Shown one piece after another: positions 59,906 through 64,000 of a DNA stretch of 64,000 nucleotides. The DNA comes from Streptomyces sp. NRRL B-1347 (lineage in GTDB: Bacteria; Actinomycetota; Actinomycetes; Streptomycetales; Streptomycetaceae). The notes below the pieces were generated by a model. It saw nothing but the letters and a program-made list of their open reading frames with translations. It searched no databases and was not told where the DNA came from. A program made the position numbers and the translations under genes. Position 1 is the first letter of the stretch. The number at the start of each line of letters is the position of its first letter. The stretch spans positions 88,897 to 152,896 of the forward strand of contig NZ_JOJM01000011.1 of assembly GCF_000720325.1 (NCBI RefSeq). Reading direction: 5' to 3'.

Positions 59906-61012
59906 CTACAGCGCGAGCAGCTCCTTGGTCGTGATGGTGAGTAGCTCGGGTCCGCCGTCCGCTTCGCAGCGAACGACGAGCGTGTCATCGATCCGGACCC
60001 CGCCCCGGCCCGGGAGGTGAACCCCCGGTTCGACGGTGACCGGCACGCAAGCGTCCAGTTTACCCATGGCTGCGGGCGCCAACTGCGGGTCCTCGTTGAT
60101 TTCGAGCCCCACGCCGTGTCCGGTGCGCGGAGCGAGGCCCTCCGCGTACCCGGCGGCGTCCAGGACGTGGCGGGCCGCGCGGTCCACGTCGCGGCAGGCG
60201 GCGCCGGGTGCGAGGGCCTCACGCCCGGCCCGCTGAGCGGCGAAGACGACGTCGTACAGCTCGATCTGCCAGTCCGCGGGGGAGGTGCCGATCACGAAGG
60301 TCCGCCCGATCTCGCTCCGGTATCCGCGGTACGCGGCGCCGAGGCACACGGACAGGAAGTCGCCCTCCTCGACGCGCCGGTCGGTGGGGCGGTGGCCGCC
60401 GCGCCCGGAGTGCGGCCCGGTGGCCACGGAGGTCGGGAAGGCGGCGCCGTCCGCGCCGTGGTCGACGAGCCGCCGCTCCAGCTCCAGGGCGAGATGGCGC
60501 TCGGTGCGTCCCACCAGGATCGACTCCAGGAGCTCCCCGAGGGCCTGGTCGGCGATCTCCGACGCGATCCGCAGACAGGAGATCTCCTCCTCGTCCTTGA
60601 CGAGGCGCAGCTGCTCCACGCCGCGTGCGAGGTCGACCAGGCGGAGCCGGGGCGCCACGGAGGCCAGGGCCCGGTGCCGGGCCACGCTCAGATGGTGCTC
60701 CTCCACGGCGAGGGAGTCCGCGCCCTGCGCCACCGCCTGCCCGGCCGCCGCGACGGCGGCGTCGCCGTCCGGCGTGTCGAGCACCCGGGTGCGCAGCTCG
60801 GCGTCGGGCCGCTCGGGGCCGTCCTCCGCCCCCTCCCCCGGCGGCCGGGGGCACAGCAGTACGTCCTCGGACCGGCCCAGGAGAAGGGCGGCCCCGCTGG
60901 GCGCCGCACCGGCGAGATAGCGGATGTTGGCGGGCCGGGACACCAGGGCCGCGCCGCTCCCCGCACACTGCTCCCTGAGCCGCTCCCGCCGAGCCGCGTA
61001 CACCTCTGACAT
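59906..61012 (-). CDS. M24-family Xaa-Pro peptidase-like protein with altered metal ligands
   Basis: 368 residues with the two-domain PepQ layout: an N-terminal creatinase-like domain (1 to about 130) and a pita-bread domain. The His and one Glu ligand are present ([13 protein letters not shown], His 299; [11 protein letters not shown], Glu 328). At the other ligand positions, where the family has D, D and E, the protein reads Cys 223 (SVCLGAAY), Glu 234 (YRSEIGRTF) and Asp 342 (VRIDDT). Peptidase activity is therefore doubtful. It is upstream of efp by 46 bp, as in other actinobacteria. Confidence 0.88.
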   Translation of the reverse strand: MSEVYAARRERLREQCAGSGAALVSRPANIRYLAGAAPSGAALLLGRSEDVLLCPRPPGEGAEDGPERPDAELRTRVLDTPDGDAAVAAAGQAVAQGADSLAVEEHHLSVARHRALASVAPRLRLVDLARGVEQLRLVKDEEEISCLRIASEIADQALGELLESILVGRTERHLALELERRLVDHGADGAAFPTSVATGPHSGRGGHRPTDRRVEEGDFLSVCLGAAYRGYRSEIGRTFVIGTSPADWQIELYDVVFAAQRAGREALAPGAACRDVDRAARHVLDAAGYAEGLAPRTGHGVGLEINEDPQLAPAAMGKLDACVPVTVEPGVHLPGRGGVRIDDTLVVRCEADGGPELLTITTKELLAL

Positions 61013-61173
61013 GGGGCGAGCCTAAGAGCGCACCCCGGCCCCGGCTGTCTCAGCGCGTCCGACCGGGCGTCGGCACCGCGCGTACGAGGGGGCGGGGGCG
61101 GAGCGGTTGACGGGCCCGTCGGGCCCGCAGCGGGGCGCCTGGGGCCCGTGGGAGGGGCGCTACGGCCGGGCCG

Positions 61174-62142
61174 CTACCACTTCGGTGGGCTCGTGAGGGC
61201 CCTGGTCAGGACCTCGTCCAGGAAGCGGGCGGTGGCGGGGACGTCCAGCTGGGAGTTGTCGATGATGGGCAGGCCCGAGCCGTACCAGCCGGCCATGCGG
61301 CCGTGGATGCGGGCCACCTCCTCGTCGGTGAGGCGGCGGTTGCCCGAGCGCTGGGCGTTGCGCTCCAGGACGATCTCCAGGCCGGGCAGCAGGACGACGG
61401 GCAGCAGGCCGGGGCCCACGTGCCGCTTCCAGCCGCCGAGGCCGACGACGGGGCGGTCCGGGAAGACGGCGTCGTCGAGGACGCAGGAAATGCCGTTGGC
61501 CAGGAAGTTCCGCGCGGCGAAGCCGCAGGTGCGGCGGGCCAGGCGGTACTGCGCCTCGGAGTGGTCGTTCCACCCCGTCTGGGGGTCGGCGAAGCCCGAG
61601 CGGACCCATTCGCGGACGTCGTCGAGGCTGATGTGGGCCGTGGGCACGCGGCGGTGCTCGGCCCAGTACTTGGCGACGCTGGTCTTGCCCGCGCCCGCGG
61701 GGCCGATGAGGAGCACGGCGAGGGTCGTGGAGCCGGTGTCGGCCGGGGCCGGTCCCGGCGGCGGGCTGGGCACGGCGACGGGGCCGCCGGGCGGGAGCTG
61801 GATGTGGCTCGTGGTGTCGCGGGCGGGCGGCGCCGGGGCCGGGGCGTGGTGCGCGGCGGGCGGGGCCGCGTGGGGGGGCGGCGCTCCGGCGGGGGCGTGG
61901 GGGGCCGGTGGGGCTCCCGGGGCGTGCGTCGCGCTCGGCAGGGGGGCCTGGCCCGGGTGGTGCGGGGCGGGACCGGAGGGGGCGCCCGCGAAGCCCGGCG
62001 CGGGTGCTCCGTGCGGTGCGCCGACGGGCACCGGGCCCGGCTGCGGGAGACTCGGATGATGGGCGGCCATCGACCAGCCGGTGGCCGGTCCGTGCCCCGG
62101 CTGAGGGGGCGGCGGCAGCGGAGACCCCACGGTGTGCTGCAT
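61174..62142 (-). CDS. AAA/kinase-like ATP-binding protein with long proline-rich N-terminus
   Basis: 322 residues from ATG 62142. The first ~110 residues are almost only Pro, Ala, Gly and His (disordered). A zeta-toxin/kinase-like P-loop domain follows: VLLIGPAGAGKTSVAKYWAE, HISLDDVREWVRSGFADP, a Lid-type ERNAQRSGNRRLTDEEVARI and GSGLPIIDNSQLD. The layout fits small-molecule or polynucleotide kinases; no substrate is readable. An upstream ATG at 62199 would add MRVALPPVPGQSHETEWHR but has a weaker ribosome site than the GGAG before 62142. Conserved Streptomyces neighbourhood between aroB and pepQ. Confidence 0.78.
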   Translation of the reverse strand: MQHTVGSPLPPPPQPGHGPATGWSMAAHHPSLPQPGPVPVGAPHGAPAPGFAGAPSGPAPHHPGQAPLPSATHAPGAPPAPHAPAGAPPPHAAPPAAHHAPAPAPPARDTTSHIQLPPGGPVAVPSPPPGPAPADTGSTTLAVLLIGPAGAGKTSVAKYWAEHRRVPTAHISLDDVREWVRSGFADPQTGWNDHSEAQYRLARRTCGFAARNFLANGISCVLDDAVFPDRPVVGLGGWKRHVGPGLLPVVLLPGLEIVLERNAQRSGNRRLTDEEVARIHGRMAGWYGSGLPIIDNSQLDVPATARFLDEVLTRALTSPPKW

Positions 62143-62300
62143 CCGGTGCCACTCCGTCTCGTGCGACTGACCTGGTACGGGCGGCAGGGCCACCCGCATG
62201 GAACGGTACCGCCCCCGGCCGACGTTGTGTGAACGGCCGGGACGGCCCCGAAGTGCCCGTGGCTTGTTTCGCTCCGCCCGCGCGCGGGCGGAGCGAACGG

Positions 62301-63924
<1,624 letters not shown>

Positions 63925-63928
<4 letters not shown>

Positions 63929-64000
63929 CGGATCTGGAGGTGGTCGAGGTAGGAGGTGACGTTGCGCCGGGTCTCCGGCACGCTGTCACCGCCGAACTTC
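63925..64000 (-). CDS. aroC: chorismate synthase, C-terminal end only (cut by window edge)
   Basis: Only the last 24 codons are present, ending KFGGDSVPETRRNVTSYLDH-LQIR, the typical C-terminus of chorismate synthase. The rest lies beyond position 64000. Its stop overlaps the aroK GTG, confirming the aroC-aroK-aroB operon. Confidence 0.85.

Overview
This window is a high-GC actinobacterial chromosome segment, almost certainly Streptomyces. The evidence is the strong GC bias at third codon positions, GTG/TTG starts, many GTGA/ATGA gene overlaps, long GC-rich terminator hairpins, and marker genes such as bldD, the sIHF nucleoid protein gene, a degenerate priA and a pyrR-pyrB-pyrC-carA-carB-pyrD-pyrF cluster. 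No rRNA, tRNA, IS element, phage module or CRISPR array was seen.

Layout. Positions 1-2970 hold a riboflavin operon on the minus strand (ribD-ribE-ribM-ribBA) under an FMN riboswitch. Positions 3150-12460 hold an extracellular polysaccharide and uptake region: a GH18 chitinase with chi direct-repeat operators, a ROK repressor divergent from an MFS transporter, an alginate-lyase-like secreted protein, a nucleobase permease and a GH6 protein. Positions 12580-20430 hold a DUF5995 gene, a luciferase-like oxidoreductase and a probable lysine-type amino-acid degradation set: nitrilase and flavin monooxygenase resembling DavA/DavB, a CAT-type permease and an Lrp/AsnC regulator. The two promoter regions of that set share helically phased CGTTGCG boxes. 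Positions 20449-34130 hold guaB1, MFS, a LAL-type LuxR regulator, a barnase/barstar pair, a SorC-type regulator, rpe, an MMPL transporter, rsmB and fmt.

Positions 34250-37850 hold an HTH gene, a 450-bp degenerate GC-rich repeat tract and priA. Positions 38083-43232 are the accessory part: a four-gene plus-strand cassette (XRE regulator, TIR-domain protein, P-loop-like protein, two-TM protein) lying between priA and metK, genes I expect to be neighbours in Streptomyces. The C-terminal tail of the TIR protein and the N-terminus of the P-loop protein share an 18-residue motif (11 identities). Effector/sensor pairs joined by bacterial amyloid-type signalling motifs have this arrangement, so the cassette is the best candidate for an undescribed immune or signalling system.

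Positions 43295-64000 are conserved housekeeping on the minus strand: metK, coaBC, rpoZ, gmk, the sIHF gene, the complete UMP pathway, then divergent bldD with a perfect BldD box, nusB, efp, a pepQ-like gene with altered metal ligands, an AAA protein with a proline-rich head, and aroB-aroK-aroC (aroC cut by the window end).
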